Source: an uncultured Candidatus Saccharibacteria bacterium
Lineage (GTDB): Bacteria; Patescibacteriota; Saccharimonadia; Saccharimonadales; Saccharimonadaceae
NCBI GenBank assembly: GCA_945873065.1
Contig: CAMCBN010000001.1
Location: 124,001-188,000, forward strand
DNA length: 64,000 nt
Direction of reading: 5' to 3'
The translations under genes and the position numbers were made by a program. Shown here piece after piece: positions 33,127-42,075 of this stretch; positions within the stretch are counted from its first letter, which is position 1; each line of letters starts with the position of its first letter. The notes beneath the pieces were generated by a model. The model ran no database searches and was not told the DNA's origin. It was given only the letters and a program-made list of their open reading frames with translations.

Positions 33127-34333
33127 TTTATCGACTGTCATTCGCTTTGAAATCGTCAGAGCACTCAAGAAAAAATCGTTTTGGATCCTTGCGATCAGCT
33201 TTCCACTGATGTTTGCTGCAATTTTCGGTATCATCTTCCTGTCAAATAAAGCAACCGACGATGCTGCTGAGAAGCTCAAAGAACAGAGCTTTAGTATAGC
33301 AATCACCGATGAGTCAACACTACTCAAGCCAGAGATGATCGCTGCCACCAAGGCGCAATCGATCAAAGCTCAAGACAAACAGTCTACCATCGACCGCGTC
33401 AAAAACGGCCAGCTTGATGCTTACATCTACTATCCAAAAAACCTTGACGCACAACCAATCGAAGTATACGGCAAAGATGTCGGACCATTCGAAAATGGTC
33501 GCTACGAAAGCATCGCCAAGAGCCTCTTGTCTACCTCGGTGCAAACGGGTGTAAGCCCAGCTATCAAAAAAGTGATTGAAGGTAAAGTCAGCTCGACCAA
33601 CACCATCTATCGTGATGGCAAGGTTCACGATAGTATAAAGGAAGCGATTCTACCGGGTATTTTCTTGTTATTGTTCTACTTCTTGATTTCCTTCTTCGGC
33701 AGCCAGATGCTGACCAGTACCACCGAAGAGAAAGAAAACCGTGTCATTGAGATGATCCTCACCACCATCAAAGCACGTACGCTTATCGTCGGTAAGATCA
33801 TTTCACTGATCATCTTGGCAATCATCCAGGGGCTGCTCGTGGTGATGCCAGCCCTGATCGGCTATCTCATCTTCCACGATCAGCTCAAATTACCATCATT
33901 CGACCTTAGTAGTCTGCCGGTCGATCCAGTTCGCATCGGTATCGGATTCTTAGTATTTGCCGCTAGCTTCATGCTCTTCACTGGGCTACTGGTGGCGATC
34001 GGTGCTGCTGTCCCGACCGCCAAAGAGGCCGGCAGCTTCTTCGGTATAATAATGATACTGTTGTTTGGACCGCTTTACGCCATAACACTCTTCGTTTCGT
34101 CGCCCGACACTGCGATCGTGAAGTTTCTCTCGCTCTTTCCACTAACATCACCGATCCCACTAATGATGCGCAATGCCATCGGTAATCTTGGCATTGGTGA
34201 GGCGATACTTGGTATCGCAATACTAGTCGTCTCAGCAGTCATCGTCATGGCGATCGGCATCCGCATCTTCCGCTTCGGTGCCCTCGAGTATAGCCGCAAG
34301 CTTGGCCTAAAAGAAGTATTTGTGCGGAAATAA
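33119..34333 (+). CDS. ABC exporter permease, NatB/ABC-2 type
   Basis: A 404-aa protein: one N-terminal helix (FWILAISFPLMFAAIFGIIFL), a large extracytoplasmic domain of about 140 residues, and five or more C-terminal helices, as in ABC-2 type permeases. EEKENRVIEMILTT is the coupling-helix motif of NatB-type proteins. ATG 33119 has GAGGAGG upstream and overlaps the ATPase; the upstream in-frame ATG at 33032 was rejected because it lies inside the ATPase gene. Confidence 0.9.
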   Translation: MHNLSTVIRFEIVRALKKKSFWILAISFPLMFAAIFGIIFLSNKATDDAAEKLKEQSFSIAITDESTLLKPEMIAATKAQSIKAQDKQSTIDRVKNGQLDAYIYYPKNLDAQPIEVYGKDVGPFENGRYESIAKSLLSTSVQTGVSPAIKKVIEGKVSSTNTIYRDGKVHDSIKEAILPGIFLLLFYFLISFFGSQMLTSTTEEKENRVIEMILTTIKARTLIVGKIISLIILAIIQGLLVVMPALIGYLIFHDQLKLPSFDLSSLPVDPVRIGIGFLVFAASFMLFTGLLVAIGAAVPTAKEAGSFFGIIMILLFGPLYAITLFVSSPDTAIVKFLSLFPLTSPIPLMMRNAIGNLGIGEAILGIAILVVSAVIVMAIGIRIFRFGALEYSRKLGLKEVFVRK

Positions 34334-34357
34334 TTTCTTTGCTAAACACTTCACTAT

Positions 34358-34381
34358 GTACCCCTTCGAAAGAGGGGTGCA
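34358..34381. terminator. Bidirectional terminator
   Basis: ACCCCT/AGGGGT stem with a TTTATTTTATT tract downstream on the + strand, between the convergent ABC permease and VirB6-like genes. Confidence 0.7.
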
Positions 34382-34395
34382 TTTATTTTATTCCT

Positions 34396-37230
34396 TTATT
34401 CTCCCGGCCTCTCCGCGAAACGCTCATATACTTCACGGTTGGCCGCATTGGTGTTACGTCGTAATTCTGGTGTATGTAATATACGATACGCATCATGTCG
34501 CAAAGCCTGGTGTCGCTGCGCGTAAACCTGGTCAAAAGTCGGCTCGACTTCAGCTCGCCGTTGCGGCGAAAGTGTCTGCAAGTATGAAGCTTTCACCTGT
34601 TGGTAATCGGGCATATTTGGTATAGAATAGATCAGTTCTAGTGCGCCATCATTTGCCCCAGCAAAATTCTCTGCCTTCAAACGCCCTTCAAATACCTGGC
34701 GCAGGGCGTGCATTTTTTCGGCCTCAACGCCGTTAAAGTCACCTCGCAAAATCGCATCAAACGTCACGTCATTCACAAACGGCACAACATTCCCCACTCC
34801 CGATGCGATCGCTGCTTGCGACACAGTAGAGCGCGCCTCGTAATTATAGCCTTGGCGCGTTTTGATAGTGCCATCCTCGGCCATATACTGGATCGCTCGA
34901 CCTGTCTCTCGAATAATTTCTCGCTTTTGCCCAGCCGAACCAGCTCGAAATTGATGCTCGATCGCCGCTTCCTTGACGTATTCGTTATCAGCTCTAAAGG
35001 TGTGGCGGTTGCCATTAGCATCTGTCAAAGTAATCGCAGCATCACCGCTGGCTGCCATTTGTTGCCACTGAGCACTGTTGAGCTTGAAATGAGTCATCAA
35101 CTGATCCTCAGCAGCGACATGTTCCCCGAACTCTTTACGCACTCGAGCAGTTTGATTAGCCACCATCAAGTTGCGATGACCAATTCCTGTAGCATACTCT
35201 TGCAAACTCTGCCCATCAATCGTTCGTCGGCGCAACGCCACCCCCTCATCATTACGCAAAACTGTCCCGTCAGGCTCAGCTACTGCACCATCGGCTAATA
35301 ACTCTCGATCGATACGCGCTCGCACCTCACGCTGAGCCATCGCTGCACGCACCTCTGTTAATGCTTGAGTTTCTGCTGCTGCATAAGCTCGACGCCCCAA
35401 ACCGACATCCATACCAGACGATGTAACATCACCACCAAGTCGCAACTCTTCATACAAAACATCTGTTTTGCTAGCAGCATTTTTCGCTTCATCGGCAGTC
35501 AGTCGAGCGTTGATCGTACGCCGACGCAATTCATCATCACCGAGCACCCGTGTGTGCCAACTCCTATCATGACGGGCTTTTGTCTCCTCACTACGTAAAT
35601 CAGTGTATCGATCGTACAATGCTCTATCGCGCCCTTCTGCAGTGCTATCGGCCATCGTTTCAAAGCGTCGATTGTACGCCTCAGTCCGTTGCTGAATCAT
35701 CCGTTTTTTGAGAGCTCGTTTGCGCGCTACATTACCTAGCCAATTTTTTTGTGCATCGCCAGCTAACACCTTGGACTTGCGTAGATCTGCTCGTTGTTGC
35801 GCCCAATTTCTACTACGATCTATCACACCACGTTTCGGATTATTCATGACCGCGCCCAATTTCCCTAGAAGCGAGCCACTGAATTTTACAATAAACGGTG
35901 TCAGCACCAATGGGGCTACCTGCACTGCCAGACCTAAAATAACCATATTCAAGCTACCAGCATCATAGCCATTTGTCAGGATAGCGATACCAGCTAAGCG
36001 CGACCCACCAAACAACAGTGACATCAACGGGAACATCACCAGCATCGTCGTGAATAAATCTTTCCACTTTTCGAAATATTTCTCGGTACTAGGCAATACA
36101 TATAACACAAATGCTAGCGGTGATATTATTACTAAAATCGTCACTAGCGCTTGACGTGCCGCGACGATTACCGCTGCGATAATTATCGAAATTAATACCC
36201 CTACCAGCACAGGAATAGCCAATGCTAGCGCCCCATCTGTCGCCCCCACTAATACCGACATCCCAATCGCTGCTCCCGCCGTTGCTGTACTGCCCGTGAG
36301 TAACCCGCTTATAACGTTTGCCCAGGTGACTTTATTCAGCGTATTATAGTCGGCCCCCCTGACAGTAGAGGCTATTTCTGTGCATAACCGCTGTAATTGA
36401 AAACCCAACATATTCGACAAATCAATCGCGAGCGCACAGATCCAAAACGAAACATTCACAACAATAATCGCTGCCACTAACCGCGGAAACATCCGCTTGA
36501 TCCCATAACTACTAATCCCTATACCGCTGGTCTGTGAATAAATCACCAACATAGACACAACAATAAAGGCAATATTCGCTATATCCCGCATGATCGACCA
36601 AAAGCGAAAAAGCGACCCTTCACTAGTAGACTGGAGGGGTTGCACTGCCAAATATTGCGTCACTTGATCGTACAGCTTATCAGCGATCCATGCCATAAAA
36701 TTACTCACCGGGCAAACGATCCAACCAATACTCCCTAACGATGTACCGCTACAGCTAGTGGTGACCTCCTCATCTTTTTTGTCATCCTGCTGCTGTGTCT
36801 GCTCAGATTGTTGGTCTGTCCCCGATTCACTTGCTGCCTTATCCGTACCTGTCCCATTCACGGTGATAGTCTTAGCATCACCGCTTTTCGTAAAGGTGTC
36901 AGGTGGAGTAAATGTATATTGGATGAAAGTCGCACTGGTCGACGTCAGATGATCTGTCTCAGGTGCAAAGGCGATCACCTGGCGCTCACTATCATTTAGC
37001 GCATATTCATACAAATGAGTACCTTCAGGTAACCCGCGTGCCGACAACGCTGCTGTATCAGCCTGGACTGGCTTGAAGGTGTGTTGCTGATAAGTGATGG
37101 TGTCATTATCTCGCTGGGCACTATCGGCAAACACCGGCGTAGGCATAGTCACACCCAAACCAAACGAAAATACCAACGCACAAAGCGCCATCCAAAATAC
37201 ATTTCGCTGCAGATCTCCCCACATCCGCAT
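34396..37230 (-). CDS. VirB6/TrbL-like type IV secretion membrane protein with a large soluble tail
   Basis: A protein of about 944 aa. A signal peptide (ALCALVFSFGLGV...VFADSAQ), an extracytoplasmic Thr/Gln-rich domain, then a cysteine-bounded helix entry CSGTSLGSIGWIVCPVSNFM. Six or so transmembrane helices follow (residues 220-490), including GVLISIIIAAVIVAARQALV and LVIISPLAFVLYVLPS, typical of VirB6-like channels. The last 450 residues are charged and soluble (Arg/Glu/Ala-rich), probably in the cytoplasm. It lies beside six pilin genes. The start is unclear: ATG 37230 or 37224; the ORF opens at 37272. Confidence 0.78.
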   Translation of the reverse strand: MRMWGDLQRNVFWMALCALVFSFGLGVTMPTPVFADSAQRDNDTITYQQHTFKPVQADTAALSARGLPEGTHLYEYALNDSERQVIAFAPETDHLTSTSATFIQYTFTPPDTFTKSGDAKTITVNGTGTDKAASESGTDQQSEQTQQQDDKKDEEVTTSCSGTSLGSIGWIVCPVSNFMAWIADKLYDQVTQYLAVQPLQSTSEGSLFRFWSIMRDIANIAFIVVSMLVIYSQTSGIGISSYGIKRMFPRLVAAIIVVNVSFWICALAIDLSNMLGFQLQRLCTEIASTVRGADYNTLNKVTWANVISGLLTGSTATAGAAIGMSVLVGATDGALALAIPVLVGVLISIIIAAVIVAARQALVTILVIISPLAFVLYVLPSTEKYFEKWKDLFTTMLVMFPLMSLLFGGSRLAGIAILTNGYDAGSLNMVILGLAVQVAPLVLTPFIVKFSGSLLGKLGAVMNNPKRGVIDRSRNWAQQRADLRKSKVLAGDAQKNWLGNVARKRALKKRMIQQRTEAYNRRFETMADSTAEGRDRALYDRYTDLRSEETKARHDRSWHTRVLGDDELRRRTINARLTADEAKNAASKTDVLYEELRLGGDVTSSGMDVGLGRRAYAAAETQALTEVRAAMAQREVRARIDRELLADGAVAEPDGTVLRNDEGVALRRRTIDGQSLQEYATGIGHRNLMVANQTARVRKEFGEHVAAEDQLMTHFKLNSAQWQQMAASGDAAITLTDANGNRHTFRADNEYVKEAAIEHQFRAGSAGQKREIIRETGRAIQYMAEDGTIKTRQGYNYEARSTVSQAAIASGVGNVVPFVNDVTFDAILRGDFNGVEAEKMHALRQVFEGRLKAENFAGANDGALELIYSIPNMPDYQQVKASYLQTLSPQRRAEVEPTFDQVYAQRHQALRHDAYRILHTPELRRNTNAANREVYERFAERPGE

Positions 37231-37338
37231 TAAGCACAGTCTCTCACACCCATATACACAGAACTGTAGCATAATATAAACGATCGGTCAAGTTCTCTGG
37301 ATGTTCGCAGTCTTACAGAGGCCACTACCTCACCTTTC

Positions 37339-37367
37339 TTTACATTTCAACACGAGTCGTATACACT
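37339..37367 (+). promoter_or_regulatory. Promoter of the pilin cluster
   Basis: TTTACA (37339-37344), a 17-bp spacer, TACACT (37362-37367). The first pilin ATG is 18 nt further and has AAGGA before it. Confidence 0.65.
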
Positions 37368-37385
37368 AGTCGTTAAGGACTATAT

Positions 37386-37769
37386 ATGAAAATAAAGTAC
37401 GTGATTTTGTCGATCAGTATGATGCTAGGGGTTGGCGTGTTTTTTACCCCACCAGTGTTTGCAGCCGGGGCTGGCTGTGGAGTGCTAGACTTTAATGGCG
37501 TTAGCTGCGAACAAGCCGACAACGATGCCACTGGCAAAGACAATATCAAAAACTTTCTCGTTGGTATTCTCCGTATTCTCACTGCCGCTGTAGGAATTGT
37601 CGCCGTAGGGGCCCTTGTTTTCGCTGGTATACTTTACTCGATGGCTAGTGGCGATCCTCAAAAAACATCTCAGGCCAAAACAATGATCACAAATACCGTC
37701 ATAGGTATCCTCGCCTATGCCGCCATGGGCATCATATTGAACTTCTTAGTGCCAGGAGGAATACTATGA
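37386..37769 (+). CDS. T4SS-like pilin 1 (VirB2/TrbC type)
   Basis: A 127-aa protein. A signal peptide (ILSISMMLGVGVFFTPPVFA), a short segment with two cysteines (GCGVLDFNGVSCEQ), a first hydrophobic helix, the linker ASGDPQKTSQAKTMITNTVIG, then a second helix. This helix-GDP-AKNT-helix layout is the hallmark of the small VirB2/TrbC-like pilins in Patescibacteria (Pfam T4SS_pilin). It is the first gene of the array; its stop overlaps the next ATG. Confidence 0.82.
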   Translation: MKIKYVILSISMMLGVGVFFTPPVFAAGAGCGVLDFNGVSCEQADNDATGKDNIKNFLVGILRILTAAVGIVAVGALVFAGILYSMASGDPQKTSQAKTMITNTVIGILAYAAMGIILNFLVPGGIL

Positions 37770-38185
37770 CAGGGCTGAGGCGGAAGATTTCCATTTTCTT
37801 TACTACAATGTTTTTGGGGGTATGCGTGGTTTTACCAACTACCCCAGTTTACGCAGCAGATGGTTGCACAGCCCCGACTTTCCTCGGTATGCCTGCTTGG
37901 TATCGAGGGCTGCAAGACCCAGAAGATTGCAAAACTCTTAAGCTAACCTCGGGTACACAAACAATCGTTCTTACGATCGCCCTTAATATCTTGCAAGCGG
38001 CGATGGTCGTTGTCGCCTACATAGTCGTTGGCTTTCTTATCAAGGGTGGTTATATGTACATGGTAAGTACCGGCGACCCACAAGCTACAGCAAAAGCCAA
38101 AAACACCATTCGTGATGCCCTCATCGGGTTAGTCATCGCTATCGCTGCTGCTGCTATTGTTAATGTAATTTCGGGGATCATCTAA
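37766..38185 (+). CDS. T4SS-like pilin 2
   Basis: A 139-aa paralogue with a signal peptide ending TTPVYAADG, two cysteines (GCTAPTF and EDCKT), two helices and the linker STGDPQATAKAKNTIRDALIG. It starts at an ATGA overlap with pilin 1, preceded by GGAGGA. Cysteine pairs recur in pilins 1, 2, 4 and 6 and may form disulfides. Confidence 0.82.
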   Translation: MTGLRRKISIFFTTMFLGVCVVLPTTPVYAADGCTAPTFLGMPAWYRGLQDPEDCKTLKLTSGTQTIVLTIALNILQAAMVVVAYIVVGFLIKGGYMYMVSTGDPQATAKAKNTIRDALIGLVIAIAAAAIVNVISGII

Positions 38186-38491
38186 GTGTTATCTTTTTTT
38201 CATCTTCTAGCATCAGGGGGCATATCGATCACTGCCAATGAAATCAACTACACCGGTACTACGAGTGACAGCGAGGTTCTCAAAAACCTTCTCAACACCG
38301 CCTACACCTGGGCCGGTGTTATCGCGGTAATTATTCTCATAGTGGCTGGATATTTTTACGTCGTATCCGGAGATGATCCAAATCGAATCACACGCGCCAA
38401 AAACGCGATTCTTGGGGCAGCAATCGGGCTCACTATCATATTTCTTGCATTCGTTATCACAAATGCTGTCATCGCGGGGGTCACACAATGA
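38186..38491 (+). CDS. T4SS-like pilin 3, short form without a clear signal peptide
   Basis: A 101-aa paralogue beginning at GTG 38186, directly after the stop of pilin 2. It has no obvious cleavable signal (LSFFHLLASGGIS) but keeps the two helices and the linker VSGDDPNRITRAKNAILGAAIG. It lacks cysteines. It may be a minor or capping subunit; that is inference. Confidence 0.72.
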   Translation: MLSFFHLLASGGISITANEINYTGTTSDSEVLKNLLNTAYTWAGVIAVIILIVAGYFYVVSGDDPNRITRAKNAILGAAIGLTIIFLAFVITNAVIAGVTQ

Positions 38492-38907
38492 TTCGTACTC
38501 ATCGCCTCACACGCATTTTGGCTATAGCAGCTATCATCCCCCTTAGCCTGTGTATGGTTTTTCTAGCTCCACACCCCACCAAGGCCATAGATCTCAACCA
38601 TTCACTCTCCGGCGATGCTGCCTGTAATAATGCAAGCGATGGCGGCAATGGATGTGAATCAGTCACCAGCAGTGGTGATGGTGTCACAGCAAATTCTATC
38701 GTCAAAGGTGGTATAAATACGGCACTCACCATACTTGGCGCTGTTTCGGTAATCATGATCGTCTACGCCGGTTTCCGCTTCGCTCTCGCGAATGGCGACC
38801 CAAAGACCGTTTCGCATGCCAGAAATACTATAGTTTATGCTGCTGTCGGGCTCACTGTTGCCATCATGTCGTATGCTGTTGTAAACTGGTTTGTCGAACA
38901 ATTGTAA
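38488..38907 (+). CDS. T4SS-like pilin 4
   Basis: A 139-aa paralogue overlapping pilin 3 by ATGA. The signal peptide ends HPTKAID, two cysteines lie in AACNNASDGGNGCES, and the linker is ANGDPKTVSHARNTIVYAAVG. The two hydrophobic helices follow the family layout. Confidence 0.82.
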   Translation: MIRTHRLTRILAIAAIIPLSLCMVFLAPHPTKAIDLNHSLSGDAACNNASDGGNGCESVTSSGDGVTANSIVKGGINTALTILGAVSVIMIVYAGFRFALANGDPKTVSHARNTIVYAAVGLTVAIMSYAVVNWFVEQL

Positions 38908-38943
38908 GGTTTTTAAAATTAAATCAAAGGAGCAATAACCATC

Positions 38944-39363
38944 ATGAAAGCTTTTCTCGGTAAACTAGCCGCTATCGGTCTTTGCGTCTGCGGGGTTGCC
39001 CTCACTCCTACCCCTGCTTTTGCAGCAGCATCAACGGGAGATGGCCTATCAAAAGAGCCTATCACAGCCTCTGCTCGCTCTACTGCCAAAGATGCGATCT
39101 CTTCAGGGGTCCAAAACGCTGGCGGCGATTCTGATGGCGCAGATATATCTGGGGCTGTCGGAAGAATCGTTAATGTTATGTTTTTCATTCTCGGCGCCGT
39201 GTCGGTCGTAATGATTATCATCGGTGGTATCCGCTACACGACCTCAAATGGTGACTCAAATGCTGTTACTTCTGCCAAAAATACCGTCCTTTACGCCGTC
39301 GTTGGTTTGGTGATAGCGATCCTTTCTTATGCGATCGTACGCTTCATCCTTGATGCGTTTTAG
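38944..39363 (+). CDS. T4SS-like pilin 5
   Basis: A 139-aa paralogue with a signal peptide ending PTPAFAAAS, no cysteines in the mature part, and the linker TSNGDSNAVTSAKNTVLYAVVG. AAAGGAG lies about 12 nt before the ATG. It shares a 41-bp identical stretch with pilin 6. Confidence 0.82.
   Translation: MKAFLGKLAAIGLCVCGVALTPTPAFAAASTGDGLSKEPITASARSTAKDAISSGVQNAGGDSDGADISGAVGRIVNVMFFILGAVSVVMIIIGGIRYTTSNGDSNAVTSAKNTVLYAVVGLVIAILSYAIVRFILDAF
39244..39284 (+). repeat. 41-bp segment identical to one in pilin 6 (copy 1)
   Basis: The same 41 bases (beginning TCAAATGGTGACTCAAATGC) occur at 39750-39790 in pilin 6, while the genes differ on both sides. This covers the SNGDSNAVTSAKNT linker and suggests recent gene conversion or tight constraint at the DNA level. 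Confidence 0.85.
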
Positions 39364-39464
39364 GATACAATAACGGTTCCACCTCTAATTAGGGCTTAAC
39401 ATTCTGTAGTTTTTTTGTTATATATAGATACAGTAAAGCCAAAATGAAAGGATTATCATTAAAT

Positions 39465-39890
39465 ATGAACTTAAAAAAATTCACTCTTTCGCTTCTCGCT
39501 GTACCTTTGCTTGCAGCCGGTGTCGTGGGTGTCGTAGCACCGAGTGTGGGCGCTGCTGCACCCGAAGGAATAACTTTACGTAAAGGAGTCGATAGTTCTA
39601 AAGGGGACGACCAAGTCACCTGTCTGTTCGGTACCGAGGCAGGCTGTGAAGGCAATGGTATCTTCAAAACTATCGTCAACGTTATTCTATTCTTGGTAGG
39701 AGCGATCGCTGTCATCATGTTAGTATTTGGTGGCGTTAAGTATACCGTTTCAAATGGTGACTCAAATGCTGTTACTTCTGCCAAAAATACGATCATGTAC
39801 GCCATTGTTGGTCTCGTCGTTGCCATTCTAGCTTATGCTATCGTGAACTTCGTCATAACGAGTATTAACAGCACCCAAACACAGGGCTAA
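39465..39890 (+). CDS. T4SS-like pilin 6
   Basis: A paralogue of 141 aa from ATG 39465, or 148 aa from ATG 39444. The start at 39465 gives a cleaner signal peptide (NLKKFTLSLLAVPLLAAGVV); AAAGGA lies 12 nt upstream. Two cysteines lie in VTCLFGTEAGCEG, and the linker is VSNGDSNAVTSAKNTIMYAIVG. It is the last of the tandem set and is followed by a terminator. Confidence 0.82.
   Translation: MNLKKFTLSLLAVPLLAAGVVGVVAPSVGAAAPEGITLRKGVDSSKGDDQVTCLFGTEAGCEGNGIFKTIVNVILFLVGAIAVIMLVFGGVKYTVSNGDSNAVTSAKNTIMYAIVGLVVAILAYAIVNFVITSINSTQTQG
39750..39790 (+). repeat. 41-bp segment identical to one in pilin 5 (copy 2)
   Basis: Second copy of the shared linker-coding stretch; see the copy at 39244-39284. 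Confidence 0.85.
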
Positions 39891-39944
39891 TCTAACTATC
39901 CCTTACTTGACAGTGAAATAATATTTCTTTCTCTTGGCTCCTAT

Positions 39945-39968
39945 CTCCACCCTCAGTGAGGGTGGAGT
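39945..39968 (+). terminator. Terminator after the pilin cluster
   Basis: A perfect 9-bp stem CTCCACCCT/AGGGTGGAG with loop CAGTG, followed by TTT and a T-rich run. Confidence 0.75.
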
Positions 39969-40022
39969 TTAGGTTACTATTTTTAGTCGCGTTGATTTAA
40001 ATGTTCGACTTTTTCTTGCACA

Positions 40023-40054
40023 AAAAACCACCCAGTGCAGACTGGGTGGTTTTA
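40023..40054. terminator. Terminator after hsp20, possibly bidirectional
   Basis: A 13-bp inverted repeat AAAACCACCCAGT/ACTGGGTGGTTTT with T-tracts on both sides, between the pilin set and hsp20. Confidence 0.75.
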
Positions 40055-40098
40055 AAATCTACTACGGCGAGGAGCCAAAGCCCCTTCCCATTGCCGTA

Positions 40099-40620
40099 CT
40101 ACATGATCGGGATCTTCTTCGCCTGTTCTTGCTTGACCTTCTCGAAGGCGATAGTTAGCACGCCATCTTTCAACACTGCCGACACTTCGTCTTCACGGAC
40201 AGACACAGGTAGCTCTAAACTACGGCTAAACTCACCCCAGTAACATTCCTGAACGTGCCACTTCGTAGCCATCGAATCATCGCCACTATTAAGTGTACCG
40301 ACAATAGTCAGGACACCATCATTGAGTTGGACTTCAAGCTCATTACGATTAACACCGGCTGTACGTGCTTTGACTATCAGATGGGTATCTGTTTCGTATA
40401 CGTCGACCGCCAACTGGCCTGGGAATTCCTCTTCAGCCTGAGGAGAATCACCCCACGATGACTGGTTTTGATTTCCAAGTGGTTGTTGCTGTGTGGTATT
40501 TTGGCTTTGCGCAGGCTGCGCAGGAACAGCCGACGAAAGTGATCCTTCATCGTCGCCATCAAAAAACGCACTAGCCAGCTCATCGCCGATCAATAGATCA
40601 TCATCTTGACTTCGGGGCAT
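40099..40620 (-). CDS. Hsp20/alpha-crystallin small heat-shock protein
   Basis: A 173-aa protein. The alpha-crystallin domain spans about residues 65-160 (LAVDVYETDTHLIVKARTAGVNRNELEVQLNDGVLTIVG in pieces; the AVLKDGVLTIAFEK strand at the end). The N-terminal 60 residues are Gln/Ser-rich and acidic with a DDDLLIGDELASAFF start. It acts as an ATP-independent holdase in the cytoplasm. It ends with the basic tail KKIPIM. GGAGGA precedes the ATG. Confidence 0.93.
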   Translation of the reverse strand: MPRSQDDDLLIGDELASAFFDGDDEGSLSSAVPAQPAQSQNTTQQQPLGNQNQSSWGDSPQAEEEFPGQLAVDVYETDTHLIVKARTAGVNRNELEVQLNDGVLTIVGTLNSGDDSMATKWHVQECYWGEFSRSLELPVSVREDEVSAVLKDGVLTIAFEKVKQEQAKKIPIM

Positions 40621-40728
40621 TAAACTTCCTCCACTTCTTTTGCTAGATAATTCGACAACAGTCTATATTCATTATAGCTAATCGATGTCGTATAATCAAC
40701 TCAGGAGCTCTATACTGTAAAAAATACA

Positions 40729-41391
40729 ATGCATCACATACTTGCTGATATCATCGCCCCACACTACTGCTGCCACTGTGACACTATCGGCTCACTCCTG
40801 TGCGACCCCTGTTTCCATGAACTTACCGAAGAGATTATTTTTCGCTGCCCTGTCTGCAAACAACCGCACACTTCTGGCCAATGCCAAACCTGCACCGTGC
40901 CATACGACGCCGCCTGGTGCGCACTCGAACGATCGGGTGCTATCGAAAATCTCATAAATCGATTTAAGTTCGAGCGAGCCCAGTCAGCAGCAGCACTACT
41001 CGCTCGTTTATTACATACAACCACACCCACACTACCACCAGACACGATCATTGTGCCAATACCAACGATCGCTCCACACATACGGCAACGCGGGTATGAT
41101 CATTGTCTACTTCTGGCAAAACATTTCGCCACCCAGCGACAACTTACCTGCTCTAGACTTCTCTACCGCGATTACAACAGTGTACAACTCGGCGCTACTC
41201 GCCACCAACGCCTCGACCAAATGAAATATGCTTTTCGTTGCTCACAATCACTTTCGGCCAAATATACCTATTGTATTATCGATGATGTCACTACGACAGG
41301 CGCGACTATTTCAGCGGCAGCAAGGGTTCTACACTCTGCCGGAGCAAGATCTATCGTCGCGGCTATCGTCGCCTATCAGCCCATTTCCTAG
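40729..41391 (+). CDS. ComF family phosphoribosyltransferase-like protein
   Basis: A 220-aa protein with an N-terminal cysteine-rich zinc-ribbon-like part (CCHCDTIGSLLCDPC; CPVCKQPHTSGQCQTC) and a C-terminal phosphoribosyltransferase domain whose PRPP loop reads CIIDDVTTTGATIS. RQRGYDHCLLLAK is the ComF signature. In transformable bacteria ComF helps DNA uptake; here it fits a lineage thought to take up DNA. There is no ribosome-binding site; TATACT stands 12 nt before the ATG. Confidence 0.9.
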   Translation: MHHILADIIAPHYCCHCDTIGSLLCDPCFHELTEEIIFRCPVCKQPHTSGQCQTCTVPYDAAWCALERSGAIENLINRFKFERAQSAAALLARLLHTTTPTLPPDTIIVPIPTIAPHIRQRGYDHCLLLAKHFATQRQLTCSRLLYRDYNSVQLGATRHQRLDQMKYAFRCSQSLSAKYTYCIIDDVTTTGATISAAARVLHSAGARSIVAAIVAYQPIS

Positions 41392-41422
41392 GCCGCTACC
41401 AATGTGGTACAATACTACTAAT

Positions 41423-41515
<93 letters not shown>

Positions 41516-41531
41516 TATTATCATCGTTAAG

Positions 41532-41563
41532 CAAAACAGCTGCCTACACGCAGCTGTTTTGTT
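41532..41563. terminator. Terminator after tRNA-Ser(UGA)
   Basis: A 12-bp stem CAAAACAGCTGC/GCAGCTGTTTTG with loop CTACAC, between the tRNA and the convergent pilin gene, so probably shared. Confidence 0.8.
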
Positions 41564-41594
41564 CTATAACACAAAAAGTGATTGTTAATTATGA

Positions 41595-42020
41595 TTACCG
41601 ATTCGAAGCACCTGTTACGGTATTCGTCACCCCATCGACACCACGGCCTGGAATCAGCGTACCAATGACGAAATTCACCACCGCATAAGCCAGAATCGCC
41701 ACCACGACACCGATCAATGCATAAATAATGGTATTCTTTGCACCTTGTACCTGCGACGAGTTACCGCCAGAAATCACGTAGCGAATACCGCCGAAAATGA
41801 TCATAATGACCGCGATTGCTCCTATCAAATACAACATGATGTTGCTGATTTTAGTAAAGATACCAGCATTACCAAACAGATCTGCCGGCTGGTCGGCACC
41901 GCGCGACTGGCTAGCGCCATCAGACAATGTACCGATTGCCATAGCAGGCGAGGCAACCACTAACGTGCCCCCTACGACAAGAGATAGAGCACCGATTGAT
42001 AAAATAAATTTCTTTAGCAT
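41595..42020 (-). CDS. T4SS-like pilin 7 (isolated copy)
   Basis: A 141-aa paralogue of the array, on the opposite strand and lying between two serine tRNA genes. The signal peptide ends ASPAMAIG; the linker reads SGGNSSQVQGAKNTIIYALIG, with Asn instead of the Asp seen in the six tandem copies. There are no cysteines. AAGGAG lies 10 nt before the ATG, with a consensus-like promoter further upstream. Confidence 0.82.
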   Translation of the reverse strand: MLKKFILSIGALSLVVGGTLVVASPAMAIGTLSDGASQSRGADQPADLFGNAGIFTKISNIMLYLIGAIAVIMIIFGGIRYVISGGNSSQVQGAKNTIIYALIGVVVAILAYAVVNFVIGTLIPGRGVDGVTNTVTGASNR

Positions 42021-42046
42021 ACGTAACTAGCTCCTTATATCTGTAA

Positions 42047-42075
42047 ATTATACGATACAGCCACTCCTTTGTCTA
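42047..42075 (-). promoter_or_regulatory. Promoter of pilin 7
   Basis: TAGACA (42070-42075), a 17-bp spacer and a perfect TATAAT (42047-42052). Confidence 0.65.

Noticed and set aside
37386-39890. CRISPR-like repeats in the pilin region
   Set aside because: The repeated DNA is a shared coding segment of two paralogues, with no regular spacers; no cas genes are present.
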